DNA of 64,000 bases from Akebia trifoliata (Eukaryota; Streptophyta; Magnoliopsida; Ranunculales; Lardizabalaceae), in contig CM030714.1 of the NCBI GenBank assembly GCA_017979445.1, positions 1,240,001 through 1,304,000 on the forward strand. The letters are read 5' to 3'. A program made the position numbers and the translations under genes. The notes below the pieces were generated by a model that saw only the letters and a program-made list of their open reading frames with translations, did no database searches and had not been told where the DNA came from. Shown here piece after piece: positions 12,012 through 23,000 of the stretch (position 1 is the first letter of the stretch; each line of letters opens with the position of its first letter).

Positions 12012-12564
12012 GTTGGAAAAATCTGCATTTCTATCCAGATTTTTGTGATCAAGTAGGGATATTTGAGCTACGATTCAAGTGGGTCCCATTACTTTTTTGT
12101 AGTTGGACCACTTGGAAACTTATTCATCTCTTTGAAGAGAATAATTTCATGTTTTAAGTTGTCAAAAATTCATTATGGGTGAATGACAAATCAGCTCCAA
12201 AGAACCCCTATTAGCCATGGTTTGTTGTATGTGGTTTATAAGATTATTGAGTTTATAAGAGAAACTCTTTAGTCCCACATCGGATAGGAATAAGAAAATT
12301 GTCTAGTTCTTATATAGAACTTCTTATTCACTTAAGTGTAAATGAGAGAGAGACTTGGATAAGCCCACGCACGCGCACAAGGGGCCCATGGGCTCAAGAA
12401 GGATTTGATCCATTGGTCCAAAATATCCTTAATGCGTATGCGGGCACACGATGCCCGCGCAGGGGGGGGGGTGCAAATCCCGTCAATTTGGCTTCACGTG
12501 GGTGCCTGTCCCTAAGACGAATTGGGCTTGGGCTGGGCTCATGGGTGCCAACCTCAATAGAACA
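12012..12564 (+). mobile_element. Probable Copia-type LTR (solo or fragment)
   Basis: It starts with TGTTGG exactly where homology with unit 1 stops. It contains a CCCACATCGGATAGGA motif and a TATATAGAAC box as in plant LTR promoters, followed by GC-rich sequence. It plausibly ends at AACA near 12564, giving TGTT...AACA ends. No convincing 5-bp target duplication was found, because the right side is the start of unit 3. It may have been caught in the duplication breakpoint. Confidence 0.55.
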
Positions 12565-12841
12565 TTAATCTCTTAAGAGAAAGTAAATCAAAATGGAAAA
12601 ACTCTACACCAACCATACTTAAGAGAAAAGAGGGTCTTGAGTTCAAATATTGATCTCAACAAAATCCAATAAATAATATTAACTATGAATCCTACTACAC
12701 TATGCACACCATTGTGTGAAATGATGCCAATTTCAATGTTACTCCAACACGACTCTAAAATATATTAAATGGTTGGGTGCCAGTGACTCATGATGAATGG
12801 CCCATGTGAGTTTTAAATATTTTAAAATAAATGAAAATGAG

Positions 12842-13012
12842 TGTTGAATTTCTAACTCAATCTGAAAGAATAACTCAAAAACTCACTGACGTGGCATATG
12901 CAAGAACAATAAATATTTTTCCCTTGGGATACAACAATCCTGAGGATAATTCTTGCACATGCCAAGTCAGTGAGTTTTTTAGTTATTCTGCCAGAGTTGA
13001 GTTAGAAAATCA
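12842..13012. mobile_element. Palindromic MITE, variable-arm group
   Basis: Long imperfect palindrome. The arms contain CTCACTGACGTGGCAT on the left and its complement ATGCCAAGTCAGTGAG on the right, around a centre with CCCTTGGGATACA. In unit 2 only the left arm survives (about 7480-7560), cut by the deletion there. Confidence 0.6.
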
Positions 13013-13321
13013 TTACACAATGAACATACATAAATTTTGTTCACCACAAGATTATTTTATAAGTTGTTGAATGTAATAAAAGTCGACTTTCTTTCTTACT
13101 CTACTCAGAGCATTTTTTTTTATCTGACTATTTTTATCAAGTTAATGAGTTGGTGCCATTGAGATAAGTTGTCTTTGAGGATGGTGGAGAACTTTGATGA
13201 ATAGGAAAAAATTGAGAGACCCCACTTTACTAGTAATTTTAGATATAATTTTCTGAATTAACGAGAAAATGACCTTGTCGTTATAATGTAATATCGATTC
13301 ACAAAATTGAAAGCCAACTCT

Positions 13322-13476
13322 TCAATAATAAGTTAAACAACCCACTTTTAGCATGTGATGATAAGAATGGACAAACCTCGATGGTAATTCGGACATGTAG
13401 ACTTCTCCATGTAGGCAGTCATGAAGGATTACTTTGTGAACATCAAGTTGATGGATGGACCACCCATTTTCTAACA
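13322..13476 (-). pseudogene. Copia reverse-transcriptase relic (unit 3 copy)
   Basis: The minus strand has the recognisable RVT_2 stretch WSIHQLDVHKVILHDCLHGE followed by VYM. It is orthologous in position to 225-400 in unit 1 and is less broken there. The solo LTR starting at 13482 abuts it but has no relation to it. Confidence 0.65.
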
Positions 13477-13481
13477 AAACA

Positions 13482-14776
13482 TGATCGGTTGTAAATCTTG
13501 CCAAATAAATGCAGAGATTAAGATGTGAACTAAGACTTGGACAAATCAAATTCGTTCCATAGGGACAACTTGGATTCAAATGTTCAATCGGTTAAAATAA
13601 AAAACAAAGTTAGAAACAGATTGATTTTAAAACAGAATTGACTTATTGCATAAATGAAATGAAAATTACTTGAAATTGAAGTTAAAAACAGAAAATAAAG
13701 ATTGAAGATAAAAGAAAGAGAGATTAGAGAATTCAAGTTTACCATTGCAAGTTACCCAAAAATGCTAATTAATTCTAAAACATGACTCAATCCACGTAGC
13801 AAGTCATTGCTCGTGGATCGGAAGATGATTCGATGTACCCATTGATTAGAATCCAAAAGTCTTCATGAAGGTCTCTTGTTTATGCAAGATTATCCGATTT
13901 ATGCTTCCATTCATCACAGAGTATGAATGTTCTTGAGCTTATCTAAGTAACACTCATCAAAGCTTGAAATGAAAGTCTAAATTGGAAGATCTTATCATGA
14001 AGAGATTCATAAAATTAACATATAAAACATAAATAATGAATTAAAATAGCATTAATAGAGTGAACTTGCTCCGGCATTCTTGACTTCTCTAATGAGAATC
14101 TAGCCGATCATCGCAAGGATCATATTGCAACAATACTACAAGTAAGAAGATAATAGATGGAAAGAAAATGTAAAATAGAAATGCAACTTGATTCCTTTCT
14201 TAATGATCTCTCAAAAGAGTTACAATAGAGCCAATGACTTACTCTTGATATTCTCACTATACTCAAAAGCTCATCCAAAGGAAAAATTACAGAGAATTAA
14301 AAGAAAGAAAAATAAAAAATTATGGAAGAAGAGAAGGAGAGAAGAGCCCCTTTCTTTGAAATCCACTTTCCAATTTATAATGTTCGCATTCGGATAATCG
14401 GAGTGATTTGGCGGATAATTCGATTCGAGTGACCCAATCAGTTACAACCACCAAAGCTTCTAGAAGTTTCGAAGACAAATTCCTTGAAATGACCGCGGCG
14501 CGGTCTTGGCTAGTCGCGACGCGGTGACGTGGCGCCCAAAATCCTCGAGATTTTACCGGATGCTTCCTTTTTGCTCGCATGTTGTAATAGTAATTGTTAT
14601 TTCTTTTGTTGGTTTCCGAATGTGTCATTTTCACCTGAAATTAGTAACAAACTATTGTTAGCCACATTAATTTGGGATTTAATAAAATTTATTATTATTT
14701 CTAAGGAACTAATATTTATACGATGGTAATCTCGGTGAAATTACGGTCCCAAAATGAAATTATTGGGACCTTATCA
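13482..14776. mobile_element. Solo LTR, 1,295 bp, exact 5-bp target duplication
   Basis: Begins TGATCGG and ends CTTATCA (TGAT...ATCA), flanked by AAACA at 13477-13481 and again at 14777-14781. Removing the element plus one AAACA restores the sequence of unit 1 at about 403-425. There are no internal gag or pol reading frames, so this is a single LTR left by recombination. It contains a GC-rich patch near 14490-14540. The superfamily is not determined. Confidence 0.88.
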
Positions 14777-16012
14777 AAACACAACTGTGGAATCCTCTCT
14801 ATCTTCAGTTATAGGGGATAAATATTCCATTTTTGAGTGGGCTTCACTTTATTATTTTTTCACTTTACTCCCTTCAATTTTATTATCTTTCCTCTCTCGC
14901 CCTTCCTCTCTTTCAATAATATCTATCTAATTTTACTTTCTTTCCTATTTTACCCATTTTTCCAATATTAATTTCCCTCCATGTTTACTATCTTTCTACT
15001 TTTACCTCTTTAACCCCAAAGACTATGTCCTTACCCCTTTAATTACTCATTTCTTATAATAGCTCTTCAACTTTAATCTCTCTCTAATTTTATTAATTTT
15101 TTTTGTTTTTACCACTTTAACTTCAAAGAGGATGTTGTGTCTACCATACAAGTAAATAAGTGATGGAGTGAAATTGATAGTTGATGGTGTGCAACTAGTT
15201 GATCCTTAAAAATATATATACCAAAAAGAAGATAATATTTAAAAATATATATAACTAAAAAAAAACAAAAAAATGTGTGCACCTCATTTGATCTGCAGTT
15301 TCGTAGTTCATTTACACCACCCCAGTTTTCATTTGTGAACCATATATGTGACATACCTCATGGATGTTTGGTCAAATCTTTGTGACCTACACACCAGGAA
15401 TCGGCCAAATTTATAATTTCAAACGACAATTAGACCCTTAAGTATGTTTCTCCATCCTTGACTTAGAACCCCAAATTTCGAAAATTCAATGGATTTAAAT
15501 TACAATTAGGCTGAAAATTTTCAGTGCCAGTGTGTAAGGAATCTAATATCAGGAAACCTGGTGTTGGGTAGCTTAACCTGATCCCTGAAGTATAGGATCT
15601 GGATTCCATTCCCTCAAAGAGATGACGATACTGTGGTGAGTCCAACTTTGAAGCTGACAGCTCGTTACAGAAGTTGAAGAAACCCACCTCCTTACATGAC
15701 ACGTGGTATATTAATTTATTTTACACTTTATATTTTTTGAAATACCTCCTTACATATTCCACGTGTAATCTAATGGAGAGGAGCTGCTTCAAAGTTTTTT
15801 CCTACTTTGGTGGTGCTTTTATAACGGTTTGGTAGATATTTGAAGAATTTGAAACTTCGACCGAAATGGGTGACATTAACCCTCTGATGTGGCAACACAT
15901 GGCGGTTCCTCAATCCACGGTATTTACTATAGTTTCATGCAATAATGAGTACCCAATTAATATAACTTGAATGGATTCTAATTCAATTAACAGTAGTATA
16001 TATATGTATATA

Positions 16013-16389
16013 GGGTCGGTCCGTAGACACATAAAGCTACTCACATTGCGATACAGTATTTTATCTTATATTGGCAAAATGTTTGGAATAGGCTGATTTT
16101 TTGTGAGGATGATCTCTATGGTGAGAAGATCATCCTTGCCAAAAATCAGCTCATTATGAAACTTCTAACCCCATGTTTATAAGTTGAAAAAATTTAGACC
16201 GTCCAATTTTTGTAAATCAATTTTGATGGGATTAGAAGTTTTGGAATGAGATGATTTTTTGCAAGGATGATCCCCTCATCACAGAGATCATCCTCACAAA
16301 AAATCAGCTCATTCCACACATTTTTGCTCATATAAGACAAAAACGGTGTCACAATGTGAGTTGCAATATGGGTCGTAAGAACGTCACCC
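16013..16389. mobile_element. Foldback MITE, family 1, GGGTCGGTCC-type ends
   Basis: 377 bp. The left end GGGTCGGTCCGTAGAC and the right end (other strand GGGTGACGTTCTTACGAC) are imperfect inverted repeats. Both continue through CTCACATTG and TTATCTTATAT toward the shared core. Two hairpins are built on GAGGATGATC / GATCATCC. It is flanked by TA repeat on both sides. Unit 1 keeps the empty TA-rich site near 1678-1690. Confidence 0.75.
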
Positions 16390-16402
16390 ATATATATATA
16401 TA

Positions 16403-16812
16403 GGGAGCGGTTCAGCAGCCCCTTATGGTGCCCCATATGGTGCCATGCATTTTTTGTAAATCACTTTTGATGGGGTTACAAGTTTTGGAATAGGCTGATT
16501 TTTTGTGAGGATGATCTCTACTTTTGTGAGGATGATCTCTACGGTGAAGAGATCATCCTCACAAAAAATCAGCTCATTTTAAAACTTCTAACCCTAGTTT
16601 ACAAGTTGAAGAATCGTGGACTGTCTAATTTTTGTAAATCACTTTTGACGGGGTTAGAAGTTTTGGAATGAGCTGATTTTTGGTGAGGATGATCTCCTCA
16701 TCATAGAGATCATCCTCACAAAAAATCAGCTCATTGCAAAGCTTGTAACCCATGTTTTGAAAAATGCATGGCACCATATGGGGCACCATAATGGGGCTGC
16801 TGAACCGCTCCC
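16403..16812. mobile_element. Foldback MITE, family 1, GGGAGCGGTTCAGC-type ends
   Basis: 410 bp. Nearly perfect inverted ends begin GGGAGCGGTTCAGCAGCCCC, followed by an inverted TGGTGCCCCATATGGTGCCA block. Inside are the two family hairpins; the first has a short direct duplication near 16503-16535. Only 13 bp of TA repeat separates it from the element at 16013-16389, and a further TA run (16813-16838) follows. Confidence 0.8.
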
Positions 16813-16845
<33 letters not shown>

Positions 16846-17451
16846 CTTACGTCATATAGTCTTATAAATAATAACTGTACATTATGTATACATTTCAAAT
16901 GCTATTCCATTGGTCTCCATCAGAATGAAAGATGATTGTTCAAAATAGATACCACAACGTATTTGATATATTTCCTTGAAGATATCTCAACCAATGATTT
17001 CTTAAAACATCAAGACCACTGATTGTCAGATCCACAACTCTTTAAGTTACATACATGAGTCTGATTTAAATCAATTTCATAAATTATTATTAGAAAATTA
17101 AAATCCCCTTTAATTACATGACTCTTAACAGATGGAAGACACTATAGGTCTCCTTGGATATTCAATAACTTAGATAATATTCTTCTAATGAAAATGCCAC
17201 ACTAGGATAACTTATAGGATAAGATGCCTTGGTTGATACAAAATTTCGAAAATTTAACTTTAAATTAAATTTCCATATTATTCTTCTAATGAAAGTTTGA
17301 AAAATTGAACTTTAAATTAAATTTCCATATTTTTTTTTCCTCTCTTAATTTGAAATTTGAAACTTTTTGGTAAGCCTAACTTCGGTTTCTTAAATCATAC
17401 CGTTCGCTGATTTAGTCCATCCCACTACCTAAAATTGTTACCAAACCTATC

Positions 17452-17527
17452 TATATAAACCCTACCATCCTCCCTTCCAACTCCATCCGTAAACTCTCTC
17501 TCTCTCTCTCACACACACACATACACC
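17452..17527 (+). promoter_or_regulatory. Core promoter and CT/AC leader of STIG1 copy 3
   Basis: TATATAAA at 17452-17459, then a shorter (TC)n(AC)n tract at about 17494-17520 before the ATG. Compared with the other copies, about 30 bp just upstream of the TATA box is missing, between two TTG direct repeats. Confidence 0.55.
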
Positions 17528-17980
17528 ATGAAGTCATTAAAGATCTTCATTATCTTGGCAATGTTCATGACTTTATCCATCACTCTCACTGCAACATCAA
17601 TTGAAGAAGAGGATGGTGACGATACAAAAGATAACACTTATGCCTTTCCTATGGTTGAGAGCTCACAACCATCTTCCCTCCAAGGGACAGGTCGCTTCCT
17701 CGCACAAAATAAGCCTCGTGATGTGATGACATGTGATAAACTCCCTAGAATTTGTCATGCTACGGGCAGTGCAGGCCCTGATTGCTGCAAGAAGAAATGT
17801 GTTAATGTGTCAATAGATCGACTAAACTGCGGAATCTGCGGTAAGAAGTGTAAGTACTCAGAGATATGTTGCAAAGGTAAATGTGTGAACCCAACATCTG
17901 ATAAGAAGAATTGTGGGCAGTGCAACAAGAAGTGCAAGAAGGGGAGTTCATGTGTGTATGGGATGTGTAGCTATGCTTAG
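17528..17980 (+). CDS. Stigma-specific STIG1-like protein, copy 3
   Basis: Intact 150-residue protein with the same build as copy 1: signal peptide (1-24), acidic spacer with EEEDGDD, then a 16-cysteine STIG1 domain (68-150) ending YGMCSYA. Differences from copy 1 are single substitutions such as R to H in the first cysteine loop, PDCC for PGCC, T to I in VSIDR, and CNKKC for CNNKC. All cysteines are kept, so the protein should fold and be secreted like copy 1. The start is fixed by the conserved leader and signal peptide. Confidence 0.93.
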   Translation: MKSLKIFIILAMFMTLSITLTATSIEEEDGDDTKDNTYAFPMVESSQPSSLQGTGRFLAQNKPRDVMTCDKLPRICHATGSAGPDCCKKKCVNVSIDRLNCGICGKKCKYSEICCKGKCVNPTSDKKNCGQCNKKCKKGSSCVYGMCSYA

Positions 17981-18034
17981 AAATGTTGGTTTTACTGTGA
18001 TTATTAAGAAACTATGGGGCTTATTGTGATTAGG

Positions 18035-18285
18035 AGGGATGCATAATATATTAACAATAAAGGGGAGCCTTCGCTATTTGGAGGAGGGCTCTGAAAAATG
18101 TTATTTTAATGTATGTACTTTGTGTTTCATTGCTCTTCATTTGGAGCAACTAAAGTTATGTTATTTGGGAGCGATTCATAATATGTAAACAATAAAGGGG
18201 ATTTATGATTAGAAATATTGTTGGGTTTGTTGTGATTAGTGTGGGACCTGGGGGATTTGTAATATGTTTAACAATAAAGGGATCA
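18035..18285 (+). repeat. Triplicated 3'-end motif with AATAAA signals, copy 3
   Basis: AATAAA at 18056-18061, 18191-18196 and 18273-18278, in the same order and spacing class as behind copies 1 and 2. Confidence 0.6.
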
Positions 18286-18499
18286 AGCCTTCATCAACCA
18301 TAGTTTATTTAATCACTCTTCATTTAGATATGTTTCCAGCCACATAGACTCATTAATCTTTATTTTTTTTTCCAATGATTGACAAACTCACTAATCATTA
18401 AATAACTAAAGTCTATAACTAGTAAAAAACCATTGAAAATAGTTTGAAAACCTTGCAAAGTCGACTCAACTCAACTGCATTTTGAGGTGATTCAGCCCC

Positions 18500-18733
18500 A
18501 TGCACAACGTGTAAAAGCCTATATTTGATGGTCCAAGGCCATCAAATTTTTTATTGTCAAATTTTTTTACGGATCGGAACCGTCAAATTGATGGAGGTTG
18601 GAAAAAAGTTTATGGTTCTAAACCGGCGAATTGGGGAACATAAAAAATTTCAACGGTTAGTTGAAATTCGGTTTCTAAAATTTGTAGGCTTTGGCCTATT
18701 GAATTTTCTTGTCAAAATATTCAGTTTTTACAT
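18500..18733. mobile_element. MITE, family 2 (ACAACGTGAAAA ends)
   Basis: Inserted in the flank of STIG1 copy 3; units 1 and 2 lack it. It starts near TGCACAACGTGTAAAAG and ends near TTTTTACATA. The internal pattern is shared with copies at 31265, 32887, 36945, 37946, 48806 and 57354: TTTGATGGTCC, CGTCAAATTGATGGAGG, then a GAATTTTC stretch. Confidence 0.65.
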
Positions 18734-18764
18734 AATGATAACTTGATAGAACCAACTGATCAAA

Positions 18765-19279
18765 CAATGGACTTTTTGATGCGGCGTGGGATGCCTTGTA
18801 TGGATAATGGAGAATCATCGGACCATCTACTTTTACATTGTAAATTTGCGCATGGTGTTTGGACTCACTTCTTTAAACTATTTGGAGTAATAACTTGTTT
18901 ACCGAAAACGTTAAAGGACCTCTTCATGTGTTGGTCGGCAATTGGTTTCTCGTTTGGTGGAGTGATGAGGTTGTTGTGGAGCATTACACCATTCGCAATT
19001 TGTTGGGGGTGTGGATTGAGAGAAATAGGCGTATTTTTTAGGAAAAACAAGAAGATTGTACGGCAACAATTATGTCCATCTTGGGTCTTATCTTTTGTTG
19101 GTCCAAAGTCTATAAGGAGTTTAGGGGGATCTTCTTTGAAAATTTTATCTTCAATTGGGATGGGATTCGATGTATTTCTAGTGAGTAGCGTCATATCTGT
19201 AAGGTTTTTGCTAGGTTGGTCACCTCGACTAGCCTAGTGTTGTTATTAATGAAATGCTATTTATCAAAAAAAAAAAAAA
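18765..19279 (+). mobile_element. 5'-truncated LINE with zf-RVT relic and poly(A)
   Basis: The plus strand encodes a broken C-terminal part of a LINE ORF2, with the zinc-binding reverse-transcriptase motif (ESSDHLLLHCKFAHGVW). A frameshift near 19010 is followed by a tail region and a 15-base poly(A) ending at about 19279. The flanks match as an aged target duplication of about 17 bp (TAGAACCAACTGATCAA against TGGAACCAGTTGATCGA). Units 1 and 2 have the empty site. Confidence 0.75.
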
Positions 19280-20036
19280 ATGGAACCAGTTGATCGAGTC
19301 AATTTTGAAAATTGTTGATCAACTTGACCAAAATCAGTCTGAAAATTCACCTTAATTAGGATAATATATACTTTTTTATTTTGGAGAACAAAGAACTTAT
19401 TTTAAAATATTAAACATTTTTTATTTATAAATTTTATTTTTTTCATTCGATCCAATTCACGAGTTTTCAATTTGATTCAACTCATTGGACAGTCAGATGT
19501 CATCCAGTTTTATATGTATTGTAATAAGCTGTCTATGCCTGATAATGTAAAATCCAAAGCTTCAATAATTAATTTTTGAACTATCACCCAGAATGGTAGT
19601 CAATTGTTCACATTTTTATTGGAGTTTAAAACACCTAGGACTCCTAATTAATCAAGCCATTTTATATGTAGTACGCAACCTAATGTGTTGTTTAAATGCC
19701 AATAAAGAAAGTCACGTTGCTATCAGAACGGCACTCCGTTCTGAATCGCAACACTTAATTTTTTAGTTAAATGATGTTTATAAGAAAAAACAAATAAAAG
19801 ATACAAAAGCAACAAACTTACAAAAATGTAATGATCTCACATTAAACAAAGAGAGTTTACGTGATTCAGCAGTGTATCTATGATCAATTTTTTTATTACT
19901 TTAGATCATAAAACTAGGTAATTACAAGAAACAACTTAATCAATAACATTATTGAGAATTACAAGTTTATCATGTAGTGCACATTTCATCTTTCATATGT
20001 GTAATTTTTAACAATCAATAAGTCTTGCAACAAAAT

Positions 20037-23000
20037 CTATTCCCTTGAAGCCCATAGGCAAAATTGCATGAAAATTCCTACGACAACCAATGATTTGCAT
20101 ATCGTTGATGAGGGTATCCCATATTTTCCTTTCGCGAACAATCCTTTTACGTAGGGCAAGAAACTTAGTACCACCCATACACTACAAATGAAATCCCCTA
20201 TCCCTGGTGCAGAGTGACTAGGGATCAATGACAACACTCGTAACAAGCCAACAGTAAGCGCGGTCATGTGGACCAACACAAGGGCTGTTCCAGGCAGGAA
20301 GAGTGGGGACTCATTGAAGGTGAATTTTCCAGCATTTACGTCGATTTCATCATCTGAGGTACCTTGCTCTTTTGGTGTTACTTCAAAGACGGTCTCGGAT
20401 ACTCCTAGCAGCTTAAGAACGACGCTAAAGATTCCGAACAATCTTACTGTCGATACCATCCTCGACATTCTCTGATTGTTCCACCATCCATGGACTGAGA
20501 TTCCACTGCCGAGAAACTCAGATAGAGTGTAGAGGTTGAAAATAATGAAGAGGGATATAGGGATAAAAATTGCAGGTTCTGTGACCTGCACACGTACACA
20601 CAATTTTCAATCACATTATGGTTAGAGGCATAGTCACAAATTCTCCAAAATTTTCAAAATGTTTATAAAATTTTCTGAATTAGGGGTTAGACTATTAAAT
20701 TGATGAATGGACAAATTAATTAACGATTCTTTTATTAATCGTTGAACATTGTAACATTTTTACCCTTTATCTTCAATTTTTTTTTTCAAACATTCAAACA
20801 GTAAGAAGAAGATATATAGGATTCTTAGAAGAGTTGTAATAATATGAGGCCCTCCTCTGACTTACGCCTCCCCCATCACAGAATCGTAAATCATTTGATT
20901 CGGTATACACAAAACAAGGTTTATGGTTATGCGTATCTAAAGGCAAATGATCTACGGTTCTATGATTGGGGGCGTATGTCAGAGGAGGGCGTCAGGAAAT
21001 CACTACACTTTTTAGAAAGGTTGATGATGAAGGGCTTTGGTAAGAAAGAAAAAACATATATATTTTATATAATCTCTGAAAAGTTTGCCGACTTTTTGAC
21101 TAAATTTTCCTGAATTGAACCACCACAAAATAATTATTGAATCCAAACTTTGTTATTATCGTTAGAGGAATGTAATGTGGTTGGAATCAACGAAAGCCAT
21201 CTCTTGTTGGAGAAGTAGTCCTAATCTAATAAAGGGTTGCATTGTCTTACTCAAACAAGTTCAATGGCAATCCCTGGTGCCAAGAAACTAACATTTATAA
21301 AATTTATGTTGATTTACCAAGAACTCGACTATTCCTCTTATTTTCGAAATTAAAACATATTCCTATGAAGAAACAAAAATCGAAATAGTAAAGATAACAC
21401 AATAACACAAAACACAAAGATTTACGTGGTTCGACAGTATGCCTAAGTCTATGCAATAGAACAAGAACAATCACTATCTTCTCATACGTTTTACAGTCCT
21501 AAAGATCTCTATTTATATAACTAAGAGTTACCAAAATAAGTTAAAAACCCCCCCTAAATAGAAAATCCCTTGAGAAAATATTACATGATTATCTTTTTCA
21601 TACTCCTTAAAAATTTTGGAGCTGGGATTCCACCTTGACCACTCATAAGAATTTATACCTACTTATCGGATATGTGTGGTTTGCAAGGTATTGCATGTAC
21701 CCAAGGGATTTAGACAAGATATAGTACTTTAAGAGAGGTCAATTGCCTTGCCCTTACTAGTCAAGCCAACGGGTCTAGAACTCATCATAAAAAATTAAAA
21801 ATTAAAATAAAATATTTTGTTCTTTTATAAAATAGTAAATATTTTTTTATGCTTTAATTTTAGTATATGTTTTTAACAAAATTCTGTTCCATATAACAAC
21901 TAATTTTTCCTCATTTAGTAAAATGTTTTATTCTGAAAATAATAAATTGTAAAAAACGAAAGAAGCTGTGGGCCTTACCGTAGGCAAGAAAGATGTGTTG
22001 GTGAGAAGACAATACGCGGGCAGAGTAGCGTAACATAACTCTGGAATTGAGCGTATGGCCCAAAAGTTAATGTACAAATACGCCAAACACTGTCTGAACC
22101 GTAGATGTTCTGTGAAGGTAACAACGATAGGACTGTTGCGGCAGAAGAGAATCTCTAGAAGACCTGTGACCCATCTTTTCTGCTGTACCATGAAAGAGGG
22201 CCCACTTGATGGTGCCATCCCCATAAAGGCTGGTGGATCCAGTGTACAATAAACCGATCTCCAACCCTTTGCATGAATTCTGAGTCCTGTGAGTACGTCT
22301 TCAGTTGTGGACCCATAGACCCAACCAATCTGTCCAAAATCCAAATCAAATTAGGATTAAGATGACTCTCATCCAATCCTACCTGTTGTAAGTTAACATG
22401 ATAATATGATGTGGCTCAAAACCTGCCTTCACTTACTAATTATCGTGCGTATCTCCACCCTTTGAGTAAGCTGTTTGCTTATAATTACAAAAAGAGTCGT
22501 GATAACCTAACTCGAAAAATCATACTTGGTCTGTACTTGGTTGATTTAGCAAGTGCACAAAACTGTAGATTTTATGGTTCTGTGCACTTGCCACATCAAC
22601 CAAGTATAGATTGAGTTTTTTTTTTTTTTTTTTGAGTGATTTGATAATTTGTTTTACAAAAAGAATCTTACAACAGTAACTCGAGCAGAAAAAACATCTA
22701 TTATTTAACACACACGACCACAGTGTTGTAAGAAGTCAATTTAGTATTTTTCTTCAAAAAATACCAAAGCATATCATAAATTTGTTGTGTTTACTTGAAA
22801 ACTTCCTGAATCATAGTTAAAACTCAACCAAATTAAGTAGAACCAATATAACTTTTAACAAAATAGAAAATAAATATGTTTTGAATTTTAGAATACTAAA
22901 AATAATTTATTTCATATATTACTAATTGTAAAAATGTAAATAAACATGTTTTGCATTTTAGAATACTAGAAATAATTAGTTTCATATAATTGTAACATAC

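Larger units (their letters stand above)
12585..19840 (+). repeat. STIG1 tandem unit 3
   Basis: Longest unit, because of at least five private insertions: solo LTR 13482-14776, foldback elements 16013-16389 and 16403-16812, MITE about 18500-18733, and LINE tail about 18765-19279. Its left part matches unit 2 (7215 onward), its middle matches unit 1 from position 1, and its right part matches both downstream flanks. Confidence 0.85.

Noticed and set aside
12299..12568. 89-codon plus frame over the GC-rich patch
   Set aside because: It lies inside the LTR-like segment 12012-12564 and has no protein-family character.
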